Shown here: piece after piece, positions 34,836-44,518 of the stretch
Numbering within the stretch: the first letter of the stretch is position 1
Layout of the letters: each line of letters starts with the position of its first letter
From: Rhodococcoides fascians A25f
GTDB taxonomy: Bacteria; Actinomycetota; Actinomycetes; Mycobacteriales; Mycobacteriaceae
Assembly (NCBI RefSeq): GCF_000760935.2
Contig: NZ_CP049744.1
Location: 3,255,501 to 3,319,500 of the forward strand
DNA length: 64,000 nt
Reading direction: 5' to 3'
Position numbers and translations under genes: made by a program
Notes under the pieces: generated by a model
Told to the model about the DNA's origin: nothing
The model's database searches: none
What the model saw: only the letters and a program-made list of their open reading frames with translations

Positions 34836-36587
34836 CTACGGGGTGTGCCGCACGGCCTTCACGATCTCCTCGACCGCCGAATCGACGTCCAGTTCGCGAC
34901 TCTCACCGGAGAAGCGGTCGCGGATCTCGACCTTGCCGTCGGCCCAGCCGCGGCCGAGAACGACCACGAGCGGAACGCCGATCAGTTCCGAGTCCTTGAA
35001 CTTCACTCCCGGCGACGCCTTGCGATCGTCGAACAGAACCTCGATTCCTTGCGTATCCAATTGCGATGCAATGGATTCCGCACCCGTACGCGCAGCGTCG
35101 TCCTTGTTCGCGATCACCAGATGAACATCGGCAGGCGCAACCTCCGACGGCCACCGCAGTCCCTTGTCGTCGTGCATCTGCTCGGCGATCACAGCGACCA
35201 GACGCGAGACACCGACGCCGTAGGACCCCTGCACCAGGCGGACGGGCTTGCCGGCCTCGCCGAGGACATCGACCGAGAACGCGTCGGTGTACTTGTACCC
35301 GAGCTGGAAAATGTGTCCGATCTCGATCCCGCGGGCACTGACGAGCGGACCACGACCGTCGGGAGACATGTCACCGTCGCGCACCTCGGCCGCTTCGATG
35401 GTGCCGTCGGGAACGAAGTCACGACCGGCCACGAGGTTCACCACATGCTTGCCCTCGACATCCGCGCCGGTGATCCACGACGTCCCGTCGACGACCCTCG
35501 GATCAACGAGGTAGCGAACACCGTTGGCCTGCAACGCGCGCGGTCCGATGTACCCCTTGATCAGGAACGGATTGGACGCGAAGTCCGCGTCGGTCAGCAA
35601 GGCGAACTCGGCGGGTTCGAGCGATGCTTCGAGCCGCTTCTCGTCCACCTCACGGTCGCCGGGCAGCCCGACGGCGAGCAACTCCCACTCCCCCTCGGCA
35701 TTACGAACCTTGAGCAGGATGTTCTTGAGAGTGTCGGCCCCGGTGACGGTACGGCCCAGATCGGCACCGTTGGCCCACTCCACGAGAGTCGCGATGGTCG
35801 GGGTATCGCCCGTCTCGTAGTCGACTGCAGCCGGCTGCCCCTCGATGGGGATCGGCTCGGGTGCCGGTGTCGTGACGGCCTCGACATTCGCCGCGTAACC
35901 CGACTCGACGCATCGAACGTACGTGTCTTCGCCGATGTCGCTCTCGGCGAGGAATTCCTCGGATGCACTGCCGCCCATGGCACCGGACGTCGCAGCGACG
36001 ATGACGTAGGAGACGCCGAGCCTGGCGAAGATGCGCTGGTAGGCCTCACGGTGGGCGGCGTAGGACTTCTTCAGTCCGTCCTCGTCCATATCGAAGGAGT
36101 ACGAGTCCTTCATGACGAATTCGCGCCCGCGCAGAATGCCTGCGCGGGGACGCTCCTCGTCGCGGTATTTCGTCTGGATCTGGTACAGCGTGACCGGAAG
36201 ATCCTTGTAGGAGTTGTACTCGGCCTTCACCGTCAGCGCGAACAGCTCTTCGTGGGTGGGCCCCAGCAGCATGTCGTTGCCCTTGCGGTCCTGCAACCGG
36301 AACAGTGCGTCGCCGTACTCGGTCCACCGATTCGTCGTCTCGTAGGGCTCGCGCGGCAGCAGGGCGGGCAGCGAGATCTCCTGCGCACCGATGGCGTTCA
36401 TCTCCTCGCGTACCACGCGCTCGACCTGGCGAAGGACCCGCAAACCGAGGGGAAGCCACGAGTAGACACCCGGCGCGATACGACGAACGTAGCCGGCGCG
36501 AACCAACAGCTTGTGGCTGTCGACCTCGGCGTCGGCCGGGTCGTCGCGAAGGGTACGGAGGAACAGCTGCGAAAGACGGGTGATCAC
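34836..36587 (-). CDS. proS: prolyl-tRNA synthetase, bacterial type
   Basis: A 583-residue class II synthetase that charges tRNA-Pro. Motif 1/2 regions are [21 protein letters not shown] near residues 42-62 and [27 protein letters not shown] near 139-165 (key [12 protein letters not shown]). A YbaK-like editing insertion lies between motifs 2 and 3 (about 225-385), so this is the long bacterial form that can clear mischarged Ala-tRNA-Pro. Motif 3 is [14 protein letters not shown] near 435. It lies between the exporter region and efpA, as Rv2845c does beside efpA. Confidence 0.97.
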   Translation of the reverse strand: MITRLSQLFLRTLRDDPADAEVDSHKLLVRAGYVRRIAPGVYSWLPLGLRVLRQVERVVREEMNAIGAQEISLPALLPREPYETTNRWTEYGDALFRLQDRKGNDMLLGPTHEELFALTVKAEYNSYKDLPVTLYQIQTKYRDEERPRAGILRGREFVMKDSYSFDMDEDGLKKSYAAHREAYQRIFARLGVSYVIVAATSGAMGGSASEEFLAESDIGEDTYVRCVESGYAANVEAVTTPAPEPIPIEGQPAAVDYETGDTPTIATLVEWANGADLGRTVTGADTLKNILLKVRNAEGEWELLAVGLPGDREVDEKRLEASLEPAEFALLTDADFASNPFLIKGYIGPRALQANGVRYLVDPRVVDGTSWITGADVEGKHVVNLVAGRDFVPDGTIEAAEVRDGDMSPDGRGPLVSARGIEIGHIFQLGYKYTDAFSVDVLGEAGKPVRLVQGSYGVGVSRLVAVIAEQMHDDKGLRWPSEVAPADVHLVIANKDDAARTGAESIASQLDTQGIEVLFDDRKASPGVKFKDSELIGVPLVVVLGRGWADGKVEIRDRFSGESRELDVDSAVEEIVKAVRHTP

Positions 36588-36657
36588 GGGTTGTCAGACT
36601 AGTCGGTTGCGCAGCACCTGTGAGCAGGTGGCCGTGCAGTGAGTAGCCTTGACCATC

Positions 36658-37401
36658 GTGCTGATTCTCCTTCCTCCCTCCGAGACGAAGTCCGACGGTG
36701 GTTCCGGAGCACCCCTCGATCTGGACCGACTGGCGTTGCCGTCGTTGCTGCCCCTTCGCCGAAAGCTCGCCGATGCCCTGGTCGAGTTGTCCGGCGACGT
36801 CGATGCCTCCATCACGGCACTCGGCCTCGGTCCCACCCAGGTCGACGAGATCGAACGCAACGCCCGATTGTGGTCCTCCCCCACCACGCCCGCCCTGCAG
36901 CGGTACACCGGCGTGCTCTACGACGCACTCGATGCGCCGTCGTTCACCAGGGCCGGCCGCGCCCGCGCACACGCGAGACTGTGGATCGGATCGGCGCTGT
37001 TCGGGGCCGTCCGGGCGTCCGATCCGATTCCGTCCTACCGGCTCTCCGGCGGATCGACGATTCCCGACTTCGGCACACTGCGATCACATTGGAAGCCGGA
37101 ACTGTCCGACGCGATCCTCGCCGAGGACGAGGGCATCGTCGTCGACCTCCGCTCCGGCACCTATCAACAGCTCGGTCCCGTTCCCGGCGCGATCACCGCT
37201 ACGGTGCTCACCGAGAAGCCCGACGGCAGCCGATCGGTGGTGAGCCACTTCAACAAGCATCACAAGGGACTGCTGGCACGCGCGTTGACGCTGACCACCG
37301 CCGAGCCCAAAGACGTGAAAGCCGTTGCGCGTGTGGCATCGAAAGCGGGTCTTCGAGTCGAAGTGGCGTCGTCGACCGAGCTGATCGTGCTCACCGAATG
37401 A
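36658..37401 (+). CDS. yaaA: YaaA family peroxide stress protein
   Basis: A 247-residue protein starting at GTG 36658 (VLILLPPSETKSDGG, the family N-terminus). The signature SHFNKHHKGLLAR is near residues 196-208. E. coli YaaA limits free iron under hydrogen peroxide and binds DNA. A TAGCCT at 36644-36649 lies eight bases before the GTG with no Shine-Dalgarno sequence, so the message may be leaderless. Its stop overlaps the start of the DUF2786 gene by ATGA, pairing the two. It is divergent from proS. Confidence 0.87.
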   Translation: MLILLPPSETKSDGGSGAPLDLDRLALPSLLPLRRKLADALVELSGDVDASITALGLGPTQVDEIERNARLWSSPTTPALQRYTGVLYDALDAPSFTRAGRARAHARLWIGSALFGAVRASDPIPSYRLSGGSTIPDFGTLRSHWKPELSDAILAEDEGIVVDLRSGTYQQLGPVPGAITATVLTEKPDGSRSVVSHFNKHHKGLLARALTLTTAEPKDVKAVARVASKAGLRVEVASSTELIVLTE

Positions 37402-38609
37402 GCGATATCCCCGGTCTGCTCCGCCGCGGTGCCGACGCGTCCGTGGGCAAGACCAAGAGCCAACGCGTCGCTGACGACGTCGCCGATCGGCTGGTGTCGA
37501 TGGACGCGACCGCACTCGGCTCTCTGGCACTGACGAACATGATCGAGACGATGTACGAAAACGGTTGGCAGCCCATAGATCTGGTGCATGTCGTGCGGCG
37601 TCAGCACACGGTGGCCGTGGCCACCCTGGCGGCGGCGGCACTGCTGCATCAAGCCGATCTCACCGATGCGGATTCGCGGGCCCCGCAGGACTGGGTGGAT
37701 CAGATGTCGTCCATCTGCGAGCAGTTCCCGAAAGTTGCGACGAGGGTCGAGTCCACCCCCGACTTCCTGACGGCATACCTCACCTCCTCCGGCAAGTCCG
37801 ACTACATCGCCGCCAGTGATCAGTGGCTCGATGTGCTCACCCTGCTCGGGCAATGGCAGACACTCCCCCGATGGCCTCAGCTCGGCCCCAAGCCGTCCCA
37901 GTGGCCGCGCACTCGTCCCACGCTGCAGGGTGTTTCCGGCTCCGACTCGCCGAACACCAAGATGCTGAGCAAGATTCGTGGTCTGTTGGCCAAAGCCGAC
38001 GCCACGGACTTCGAGGAGGAGGCCGAAACGTTGACGGCCAAGGCGCAGGAGTTGATGACGCGCTACTCCATCGACACCATGCTGCTCTCGCAGGGCCACA
38101 TCGATATTCACGGCCGACGGGTACATGTCGACGGCCCCCATGCCCCAGCCAAGGCGCAACTGCTGCACGTCGTCGGAACTGCCAACCGCGTCAAGGCGAT
38201 CTGGGACTCCGAGTTCGCCGTCGCAACCCTGGTGGGTGCCCCGGTGGACGTGGAACAGACCGAATTGCTGTTCACCTCCCTGCTGGTCCAGGCAACCCGC
38301 GCCCTCGGTCATTCGCCGGAAGCGAAGAAGCGCAAGAAAGCCGGGTCGGCTGCCTTCGGGAAGGCCTTCCTGTACGCATATGCGATCCGAGTCGGAGATC
38401 GCCTGACCGACGCCGATGCGCACGTACTCGAGGAGGCGCGCCACGACTCCGGTGATCTACTACCGATACTGGCGGCGCAAACGGTCGCAGTGGAGGCCGA
38501 GTTCGATCGATTGTTCCCGACGGCGAAGCCGATGCGCGGTCCGCGCCTGGACGCGGAGGGCTGGGACTCGGGCCAGGCGGCTGCGGATCGGGCCGACCTC
38601 TCGCGCTGA
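37398..38609 (+). CDS. DUF2786 domain protein, unknown function
   Basis: A 403-residue protein. The DUF2786 core is KMLSKIRGLLAKADATDFEEEAETLTAKAQELMTRYSID at about residues 193-231 (key features: KIRxLLxKA, EAE, A, LM, Y). A helical N-terminal half (VRRQHTVAVATLAAAALLHQADL) and a C-terminal half with KKAGSAAFGKAFLYAYAIRVGDRL near 325-348 follow. I recognise only the domain. Its start overlaps the yaaA stop, which suggests a joint role, perhaps in oxidative or metal stress; that is inference. Confidence 0.82.
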   Translation: MSDIPGLLRRGADASVGKTKSQRVADDVADRLVSMDATALGSLALTNMIETMYENGWQPIDLVHVVRRQHTVAVATLAAAALLHQADLTDADSRAPQDWVDQMSSICEQFPKVATRVESTPDFLTAYLTSSGKSDYIAASDQWLDVLTLLGQWQTLPRWPQLGPKPSQWPRTRPTLQGVSGSDSPNTKMLSKIRGLLAKADATDFEEEAETLTAKAQELMTRYSIDTMLLSQGHIDIHGRRVHVDGPHAPAKAQLLHVVGTANRVKAIWDSEFAVATLVGAPVDVEQTELLFTSLLVQATRALGHSPEAKKRKKAGSAAFGKAFLYAYAIRVGDRLTDADAHVLEEARHDSGDLLPILAAQTVAVEAEFDRLFPTAKPMRGPRLDAEGWDSGQAAADRADLSR

Positions 38610-38649
38610 GGTGTGATTCCACTGCCGGTTCGCAAGGCAAAATGATTCT

Positions 38650-39996
38650 GTGCCCGAGACTCTCGACGACATCATGACAAGAACCTCGGAATTGCTCTCC
38701 GAGCGCAACATGGCCGCGCTGTCGACGTTGATGACAGGCGTGTCGACGACCGATGCGGTTCGGATACTCGAGCGAGTCGACTCCGCTCGCCGCGCGGTGC
38801 TCTTTCGCCTACTGCCCAAGGACGAGGCGGTGTCGGTGTTCGAGAGGTTCGACGCCACGGTGCGCAGCGAGTTGTTCGAGAGCCTGCGTAGTGACGACGT
38901 CATCGCGCTGTTCGAGGACCTCGACCCGGACGACCGAGTCGAACTGCTCGACGAACTTCCGTCCAACGTCGCGCACCGGATGATGAGCGGACTCTCCGCC
39001 GCGGAGCGAGCGCTGACGGCACCCATGTTGGGCTACGACCGGGGATCGGTCGGTCGACGGATGAGCCCCGAATACGTACGCGTGCACTCCGATACCACGG
39101 TGGCCGAGGCGCTCGATGCTGTTCGTCGTACCGGCGCGGATGCCGAATCGGTCTACCTCCTGCCGATCACCGACCAGCACCGCACGCTGGTCGGTGTGGT
39201 GACTCTTGCCGACCTGGCGACCGCGGCGCCGTCGACCCCGGTGGGCGATCTGTACTCGGATCACCCGGTGGTGAAGGCGGACTCGTCCGCCGAGATCGCG
39301 TCCCGGCTGTGCTTCGAGCACCGTAGTCCCGCGGTGGTGGTCGTCGACTCAGAGGAACGGCTGATCGGCATTCTCACCCTCGAGCAGTCCGCGCGCATCC
39401 TCGAGGAGGCAGAGGACGAGGACGCCGCCCGGGCAGGCGGCTCGGAGCCACTACGGCGTCCCTACCTGTCCACACCGGTGCTCGCCATCGTTCGCTCCCG
39501 TGTGGTGTGGCTACTGGTCCTGGCATTGTCGGCAATTCTCACGGTGCAGGTACTCGAGATCTTCGAGCATGCTCTTGCCGCCGTGGTCACTCTCGCCCTG
39601 TTCATCCCTCTGTTGACCGGGACCGGAGGCAACACGGGCTCGCAGGCAGCGACCACCGTGACCCGAGCCCTGGCACTCGGCGACGTCCGTCCGCGCGACA
39701 TTGCCGCAGTGCTGTTTCGAGAGGTTCGCGTCGGCGCGACCATGGGTGCGATGCTCGGCACCCTGGGCTTCGCCATCACAGGACTCGTCTACGACTGGCA
39801 CCTCGGACTGGTTATCGGAAGTACCCTGCTGTCGATCTGCACCATTGCGGCCACCGTCGGCGGTGCCATGCCGTTGGTTGCCAAGAAGATCGGCGTGGAT
39901 CCGGCCGTCTTCTCGACGCCGTTCATCTCGACCTTCTGCGACGCAACGGGTCTGATCGTCTACTTCCTCATCGCGAAGGCCGTTCTGGGCGTGTGA
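38650..39996 (+). CDS. mgtE: magnesium transporter MgtE
   Basis: A 448-residue Mg2+ channel. Domain order: N-terminal superhelical sensor domain (about 1-130), CBS pair (about 135-255, with VGVVTLADLATA and GILTLEQSARI), plug helix, then five membrane helices ending in CDATGLIVYFLIAKAVLG. The pore motif region FIPLLTGTGGNTGSQAATTV near 320-339 is typical. CAAAAT-like CAAAAT at 38638-38643 lies six bases before the GTG start, suggesting a leaderless message. No M-box riboswitch fits in the 40-base gap upstream. Confidence 0.94.
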   Translation: MPETLDDIMTRTSELLSERNMAALSTLMTGVSTTDAVRILERVDSARRAVLFRLLPKDEAVSVFERFDATVRSELFESLRSDDVIALFEDLDPDDRVELLDELPSNVAHRMMSGLSAAERALTAPMLGYDRGSVGRRMSPEYVRVHSDTTVAEALDAVRRTGADAESVYLLPITDQHRTLVGVVTLADLATAAPSTPVGDLYSDHPVVKADSSAEIASRLCFEHRSPAVVVVDSEERLIGILTLEQSARILEEAEDEDAARAGGSEPLRRPYLSTPVLAIVRSRVVWLLVLALSAILTVQVLEIFEHALAAVVTLALFIPLLTGTGGNTGSQAATTVTRALALGDVRPRDIAAVLFREVRVGATMGAMLGTLGFAITGLVYDWHLGLVIGSTLLSICTIAATVGGAMPLVAKKIGVDPAVFSTPFISTFCDATGLIVYFLIAKAVLGV

Positions 39997-40009
39997 TCAG
40001 CCCTGCTCG

Positions 40010-41512
40010 TCAGCCTTTCTGGGCGACTTCCTGAGCTGCCTGCGCCTGGGCGACCTGCTGCGGGGTGAATCGGATGAAGAGGGCCGCGAAGCCGGCTATC
40101 ACGGCGCAGACTGCGCAGCAGAACAGAGCGAACATGTAGCCCGAGCTCAGTGCATCGAGTTGGCCCTCGTTCATCAGTGTCGCGGGCCCGGAGATTCCGC
40201 CCAGCGAGATGGTGCGCGAGGTGACCAGCGCTCCGATGACGGCCAGGGCCAACGGGCCACCGAGAGTTTGGGCAACCAGTGAAATCGCCGTCAACGGCCC
40301 GATCTCGGTGGGGCTGACCCCGGCGATGGCGCACAGCGGTAGCGGCACCACCGTCAGGCCGACACCGAAGCCGATGCCGATGACGGGAAAGAACAGTCCG
40401 GGGAAATACGACGAGTCCGCGTTCATCGTCGTGACCGACACCATGAGCCAGCCGACCATGATGACGGCACCGCTCAGAATCAACCAGCGGGGAGCGATTC
40501 GGGTCACCAGTTGCGAGGCCAGGAACGCCGCGGCACCGAGGCCGAAGGCGAACGGCACGAACGCCAGACCGGCATGAAGCGGGCTGTATCCCAGGATGTC
40601 CTGGACGAACAGGGCCACGTACGCGGCGAGGCAGAACATCACTCCGCCGGCGAAGAAGATGGCCACGAACGTCGCGACCCGATCCCGGTTGCGGAACAGC
40701 GAGAACGGCAGCAGCGGATTGTCGGCACGACGCTCGACAAGCAGGAACAATCCGAGGAAGAGCAATCCCGCGATCAGCGAGACGATGACGATCGGGCTGG
40801 TCCAGCCCAGTTCGGTGCCCTCGCTCAAGGCCAGGACCACGCCGGTGCAGCCCAGCGTGGCCAGAATCGCGCCGGGAACGTCGAGGGGCAATCTTGCGCC
40901 CACCGTCTCCTGCAGCGACACGACCGCGAGCACCACGATGACCACGCCGATCGGCACATTGATCAGGAAGATCCAGCGCCAGGACACCTCGGTCAACGCA
41001 CCGCCGATGATGAGTCCGGCAATGGAGCCGACACCCGTCATGGCCGCGTAGATCGCAATGGCTTGATTGCGCACCGGGCCGGGCGCGAAGGTGGTTGCCA
41101 CCAGCGCAAACGCCGTGGGCGACGCCACTGCGGCCCCCACCCCCTGCAGGGCCCTGGCCGCGACGAGCGTGGCTTCGTTGACCGCGAGACCACACAGCAA
41201 CGACGCGATAGTGAACAGCACCACGCCGGCCAGGAACATCTTCTTTCGACCGAACGCATCACCGAGTCTGCCGCCGAGGAGCATCAGCCCGCCGAAGGCC
41301 AGAGCGTACGAGGTCAGCACCCAGTTGCGCCCGGCGTCGGACAGCCCGAGATCGGCCTGCAGGGGTGCCAGGGCCAGGTTGGCGACGGTGCCGTCGAGCA
41401 CCACCATCAGCTGCAGGCCACTCAGGACGATGATCGCCATCCCGAACGCTCGGGTCGTCACCGGATATTCGATCTCGGTGGCGGAGGTCTGGGACATCGA
41501 TGACTCAGGCAC
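40010..41512 (-). CDS. efpA: MFS exporter, EfpA-like (14 helices)
   Basis: A 500-residue DHA2-type transporter. Motif A LGGRLGDAFGRKKMFLAG is near residues 78-95 and the antiporter motif GAMTGVGSIAGLIIGGAL-like MTGVGSIAGLIIGGAL near 160. The neighbourhood, cysG just upstream and proS nearby, matches Rv2846c (EfpA), which exports drugs or lipids in mycobacteria. Two starts are possible: GTG 41512, overlapping the cysG end by eight bases, or ATG 41497 (MSQTSATEIEY). The longer one is given. Confidence 0.9.
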   Translation of the reverse strand: MPESSMSQTSATEIEYPVTTRAFGMAIIVLSGLQLMVVLDGTVANLALAPLQADLGLSDAGRNWVLTSYALAFGGLMLLGGRLGDAFGRKKMFLAGVVLFTIASLLCGLAVNEATLVAARALQGVGAAVASPTAFALVATTFAPGPVRNQAIAIYAAMTGVGSIAGLIIGGALTEVSWRWIFLINVPIGVVIVVLAVVSLQETVGARLPLDVPGAILATLGCTGVVLALSEGTELGWTSPIVIVSLIAGLLFLGLFLLVERRADNPLLPFSLFRNRDRVATFVAIFFAGGVMFCLAAYVALFVQDILGYSPLHAGLAFVPFAFGLGAAAFLASQLVTRIAPRWLILSGAVIMVGWLMVSVTTMNADSSYFPGLFFPVIGIGFGVGLTVVPLPLCAIAGVSPTEIGPLTAISLVAQTLGGPLALAVIGALVTSRTISLGGISGPATLMNEGQLDALSSGYMFALFCCAVCAVIAGFAALFIRFTPQQVAQAQAAQEVAQKG

Positions 41513-42740
41513 GAGCGTTCACGTTACCGGCGTTCACGGAGAAACCGGCAACGGTCCCGATAACCACGATGGCAGGAGGTCTGATCCCTGCTTCGCGAAC
41601 GGCCTCGGCGACGGTGCTCAGGTCCGCCCGAACTTCACGCTGCGTACGCATGGTGCCCTCCTGCACAACGATGACCGGGGTGTCGGACGGCCGTCCACCG
41701 GCGACGAGCACGTCGGCGAACTTCCCGATCCGCTCGACGGCCATCAGCAGCACGATCGTGCCCTTGAGCTTGGCGAGGGCGTCCCAGTCGACCAGTGAAT
41801 CGGGGTGATCGGGTGCCACGTGTCCACTGACGACCACGAACTCGTGGGTGACGGCGCGATGCGTCACCGGGATGCCCGCAGACGAGGGCACCGAGATGGC
41901 ACTGGTGATGCCGGGCACGACGGTCACCGGGATTCCCTCGGCAGCGAGGGCTTCGAGCTCCTCGTATCCTCTACCGAAGACATAGGGGTCGCCGCCCTTG
42001 AGCCGAACGACGAATTTGCCCGCTTTGGCACCGTCGATCAATGCCTGATTGATCGCTTCCTGCGCCATGGCACGCCCGTACGGAATTTTCGAGGCGTCGA
42101 TGACCTCGACATGCGGACCCAGTTCGGCGAGCAGCTCGGGCGGAGCAAGGCGATCGGCCACCACGACGTCGGCGTAGGCAAGGAGTCTGCGGCCTCGGAC
42201 AGTGATGAGATCCGGGTCGCCCGGGCCTCCACCGACCAGCGCGACGCCGGTCATCGGCGCGTGGGCCGAGTCGGCGACGACGCCGGACTGCAGGGCCTCG
42301 ATCACGGCGTTGCGCACTGCCGCGGAACGCCGATGCTCGCCTCCCGCGAGCACACCGAGGGTCAAGCCGTCCCACTCGGCCGAGGCCGGAGTGACCGCCG
42401 TACCGTCCTTGGCGATGTCGGCCCGGACGCAGAAGATCTTGGACGCGGTGGCCTCGGCGACGATGGCGACGTTGGTGTCGGCCTCGTCCGTGCAGGCGAT
42501 GGCGTACCAGGCGTCGGCGAGGTCACCCTCGCGGTAGTCGCGCAACTCGAGCGTCACCTGGCCTGCGGTCGCCATCGCCTCGACAGCAGGCGTGGCCTCG
42601 CGAGTGATCACGTGCACCACGGCACCGGAGGAGATGAGCAGCGGCAATCGCCGCTGCGCGACGGTGCCGCCTCCGACCACGACGACGCGTCGACCGTCCA
42701 GATTCAGGCCGACCAGATAGGGAGAGTCAGTCGCGTTCAC
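41505..42740 (-). CDS. cysG: precorrin-2 dehydrogenase / uroporphyrinogen-III C-methyltransferase
   Basis: A 411-residue bifunctional enzyme for sirohaem and cobalamin synthesis. The N-terminal NAD-dependent dehydrogenase domain has VVVVGGGTVAQRRLPLL near residues 18-34. The C-terminal SAM methyltransferase has VALVGGGPGDPDLITVRG near 162, and VVRLKGGDPYVFGRGYEE near 240. I chose GTG 42740 (VNATDSPYLVGLNL), where homology starts; an ATG at 42785 would overlap the ABC-F gene. No Shine-Dalgarno sequence is seen at 42740. It lies upstream of efpA, as Rv2847c does. Confidence 0.93.
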   Translation of the reverse strand: MNATDSPYLVGLNLDGRRVVVVGGGTVAQRRLPLLISSGAVVHVITREATPAVEAMATAGQVTLELRDYREGDLADAWYAIACTDEADTNVAIVAEATASKIFCVRADIAKDGTAVTPASAEWDGLTLGVLAGGEHRRSAAVRNAVIEALQSGVVADSAHAPMTGVALVGGGPGDPDLITVRGRRLLAYADVVVADRLAPPELLAELGPHVEVIDASKIPYGRAMAQEAINQALIDGAKAGKFVVRLKGGDPYVFGRGYEELEALAAEGIPVTVVPGITSAISVPSSAGIPVTHRAVTHEFVVVSGHVAPDHPDSLVDWDALAKLKGTIVLLMAVERIGKFADVLVAGGRPSDTPVIVVQEGTMRTQREVRADLSTVAEAVREAGIRPPAIVVIGTVAGFSVNAGNVNARA

Positions 42741-42751
42741 GGGAAGAAACG

Positions 42752-44434
42752 CTACCGCGCGCGCTGCACTCGCTTTTCGTCCCATACGGGCTCACCGGAT
42801 TCGTAAGCCTGCCCGGTACTGCCGAACACCAGAAATCGGTCGAAACTGCGGGCGAACCAGCGGTCGTGAGTGACCGCGATCACCGTGCCCTCGAACGCCG
42901 CGATCGCGTCCTCCAGGGCATCGGCGGACATGAGGTCGAGGTTGTCGGTCGGCTCGTCCAACAGCAACAGCGTTGCGCCCGAGAGTTCGAGAAGCAGGAT
43001 CTGCACGCGCGCCTGTTGACCGCCCGAGAGATTGTCGTAGGACTGCTCGGCAGCACGGGCCAGACCGTAGCGGTCCAATGCCCGGCCCGCGGCCTCCCGG
43101 CCCATGCCGTCACGGTGTTCGTTGCCCATGTGCAAGATGTCGAGCAACGTGTTGCCCGCAAGGTCCGGGCGAGTGTGGGTCTGCGCGAACAGTCCCGGGC
43201 GCACTCGCGCACCGAGGACCGCCGTGCCGGTATGGGGCACCGGGTCGAGTGCCAATTCCTGTACCGGCTCGTGCTCCTTCTCCGGATCGGTTCCGCCGTT
43301 GGCGAGCAGCCGCAGAAAGTGCGATTTGCCGGAACCGTTGGACCCCAACACCGCAACGCGGTCTCCGTACCAGATCTCGGTGTCGAAGGGCTTCATCAGG
43401 CCGGTCAGTTCCAGAGCAGTGCACACCAGCGCTCGTTTGGCCGTCCGACCGCCTCGTAGTCGAACGGTGACGTGCTGCTTCAGCGGCACCGCCTCTGGGG
43501 GTCCGGCCTCCTCGAACTTGGCCAAACGGGTCTGGGACGCGTGGTACCGGGCGGCCACCCCGTCGTTGAACTTCGCCTTCTCACGCAGTCGCAACACCAG
43601 CGCACGAAGCTTGACCAGTTCCTCGTCCCACCTCCGCCGCAATTCGTCGAGCCGAGCATTCCGGTCCTCGCGGGCGGCGTGATAGGTCGCGAATCCCCCA
43701 CCGTGAACCCAGGACGTAGCACCGCTCACTCCCGGCTCGAGGGTGACGATCCGATTCGCAGCGTTGGCGATCAGCTCACGATCGTGGCTGATGAACAACA
43801 CCGACTTGTCCGAGTCGCGAATGGTCGCCTCGAGCCAACGCTTGCCCGGCACGTCGAGGTAGTTGTCCGGCTCGTCGAGCAGCAACAGGTTGTCGGGCCC
43901 GGCGAAGAGTGCTTCGAGCACCAGACGCTTCTGTTCACCGCCACTGAGCGTCGATGCGGCACGCCACTTGGCCCGGTCGAACGGCATGCCCAGTGCGGCG
44001 GTGGTGACCTTGTCCCAGAACGGCTCGAGATCGTAACCGCCGACGTCACCCCAATCCGACAGCGCCTGGGCGTACTTCATCTGGGTCTTCTCGTCGTCGA
44101 TCTCGATCATCGTGTTCTCGGCGTCGTCGAGTGCCGCAGCCGCCGCGCGGACGGCAGGCGACGCAACCGAGAGCAGCAGGTCGCGCACGGTCGAGTCGTC
44201 GCGCAATTGACCGACGAACTGCCGCATCACTCCGAGCGAGCCGGAACTCGACACCGAACCCTCGTCGGCGGTCTCGTCGCCGGCGATGATCCGCGTCAGC
44301 GTCGTCTTGCCGGTTCCGTTCGGGCCGATCAACGCCGTCTTGGCACCGTCGCCCACTCGAAATCCGACTCCGTTCAGCAGCTGCCTGCCGTCGGGCAGGA
44401 AGTACACGATGTCGTTGAGTTCGAGGTGGGCCAC
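42752..44434 (-). CDS. ABC-F family ATPase
   Basis: A 560-residue soluble protein with two ABC domains and no membrane part. The first has Walker A GPNGTGKTT near residues 37-45 and LSGGEQKR near 165; the second has GSNGSGKS near 368 and LSGGQQAR near 470, with Walker B LLLLDEPTDNLD near 495. The linker between domains is long and charged (RRRWDEELVKLRALVLRLREKAKFND near 270), as in ribosome-acting ABC-F proteins. It may protect the ribosome from antibiotics or aid translation. It lies upstream of cysG on the same strand. Confidence 0.88.
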   Translation of the reverse strand: MAHLELNDIVYFLPDGRQLLNGVGFRVGDGAKTALIGPNGTGKTTLTRIIAGDETADEGSVSSSGSLGVMRQFVGQLRDDSTVRDLLLSVASPAVRAAAAALDDAENTMIEIDDEKTQMKYAQALSDWGDVGGYDLEPFWDKVTTAALGMPFDRAKWRAASTLSGGEQKRLVLEALFAGPDNLLLLDEPDNYLDVPGKRWLEATIRDSDKSVLFISHDRELIANAANRIVTLEPGVSGATSWVHGGGFATYHAAREDRNARLDELRRRWDEELVKLRALVLRLREKAKFNDGVAARYHASQTRLAKFEEAGPPEAVPLKQHVTVRLRGGRTAKRALVCTALELTGLMKPFDTEIWYGDRVAVLGSNGSGKSHFLRLLANGGTDPEKEHEPVQELALDPVPHTGTAVLGARVRPGLFAQTHTRPDLAGNTLLDILHMGNEHRDGMGREAAGRALDRYGLARAAEQSYDNLSGGQQARVQILLLELSGATLLLLDEPTDNLDLMSADALEDAIAAFEGTVIAVTHDRWFARSFDRFLVFGSTGQAYESGEPVWDEKRVQRAR

Positions 44435-44518
44435 AACGAACCAGCCAACCTCATCGGCACCGCGATGGCCAATCGTTTACGACGACGCTCGTCTCTTCGG
44501 GCGAGGGCCGAGCCTTCT

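Noticed and set aside
34845..36602. 585-codon frame antisense to proS
   Set aside because: It spans exactly the proS gene on the other strand, a common effect of GC-rich third positions; no family resemblance.
38610..38649. M-box magnesium riboswitch before mgtE
   Set aside because: The gap is only 40 bases, far too short.
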